Origin: an uncultured Aliarcobacter sp.
GTDB taxonomy: Bacteria > Campylobacterota > Campylobacteria > Campylobacterales > Arcobacteraceae
Assembly: GCA_947629065.1 (NCBI GenBank)
Contig: CANRCH010000113.1
Coordinates: 1 to 5,560, forward strand
Length of the DNA: 5,560 bases
Direction: 5' to 3'
In this document: positions 5,558-5,560 of the stretch, one piece after another
How the letters are laid out: each line of letters starts with the position of its first letter
Numbering within the stretch: position 1 is the stretch's first letter
Translations under genes and position numbers: made by a program
The notes under the pieces: generated by a model
Database searches by the model: none
What the model was told of the DNA's origin: nothing
The model's input: the letters and a program-made list of their open reading frames with translations, nothing else

Positions 5558-5560
5558 TTT

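Noticed and set aside
1..5560. A mobile element, CRISPR array, toxin-antitoxin pair or horizontally acquired island
   Set aside because: No transposase, spaced repeat array, terminal inverted repeats or tRNA was seen, and base and codon use are even across all genes.

Overview
The window is about 70% A+T by eye, uses mostly AGA for arginine and ATA for isoleucine, is tightly packed, and carries gene families typical of Campylobacterota. An Arcobacter-like or closely related epsilon-proteobacterial chromosome is the best guess. The neighbouring bamA and tyrA genes fit this, since I recall the same adjacency in Campylobacter jejuni. I could not run a similarity search, so the genus is an inference.

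Layout: (1) Positions 1-1612, minus strand, hold the first 537 residues of the outer-membrane assembly protein BamA: signal peptide, five POTRA domains and the first barrel strands. The rest lies outside the window. (2) Positions 1613-1717 are a short divergent control region with a good sigma70-type promoter for tyrA. (3) tyrA (monofunctional prephenate dehydrogenase, tyrosine synthesis) is read to the right and most likely starts at a TTG at 1718. (4) After a 75-base gap with its own promoter signals comes a tight cluster of four genes that overlap end to end: a small secreted protein that looks like DUF1104 (2624-2869), an OmpR-family response regulator (2859-3527), its membrane histidine kinase (3484-4671), and a small single-haem c-type cytochrome (4665-5003). 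(5) After another 65-base gap with a candidate promoter and an 11-bp tandem direct repeat comes a secreted glycine-zipper protein with a long Tyr/Asn/Pro/His-rich tail (5069-5557).

How the parts may work together: BamA and TyrA are housekeeping genes. The four-gene cluster reads as one envelope-sensing unit. A secreted small protein and a periplasmic cytochrome flank a complete phosphorelay pair, so either could be an accessory sensor or an output of the pathway. The spaced repeat in front of the glycine-zipper gene has the geometry of an OmpR-family operator, making that envelope gene a candidate target of the neighbouring regulator. The kinase-regulator pairing is strongly supported by sequence. 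The roles of the small protein, cytochrome and glycine-zipper protein in signalling are inference. No RNA genes, CRISPR arrays, insertion sequences or clear intrinsic terminators were seen.
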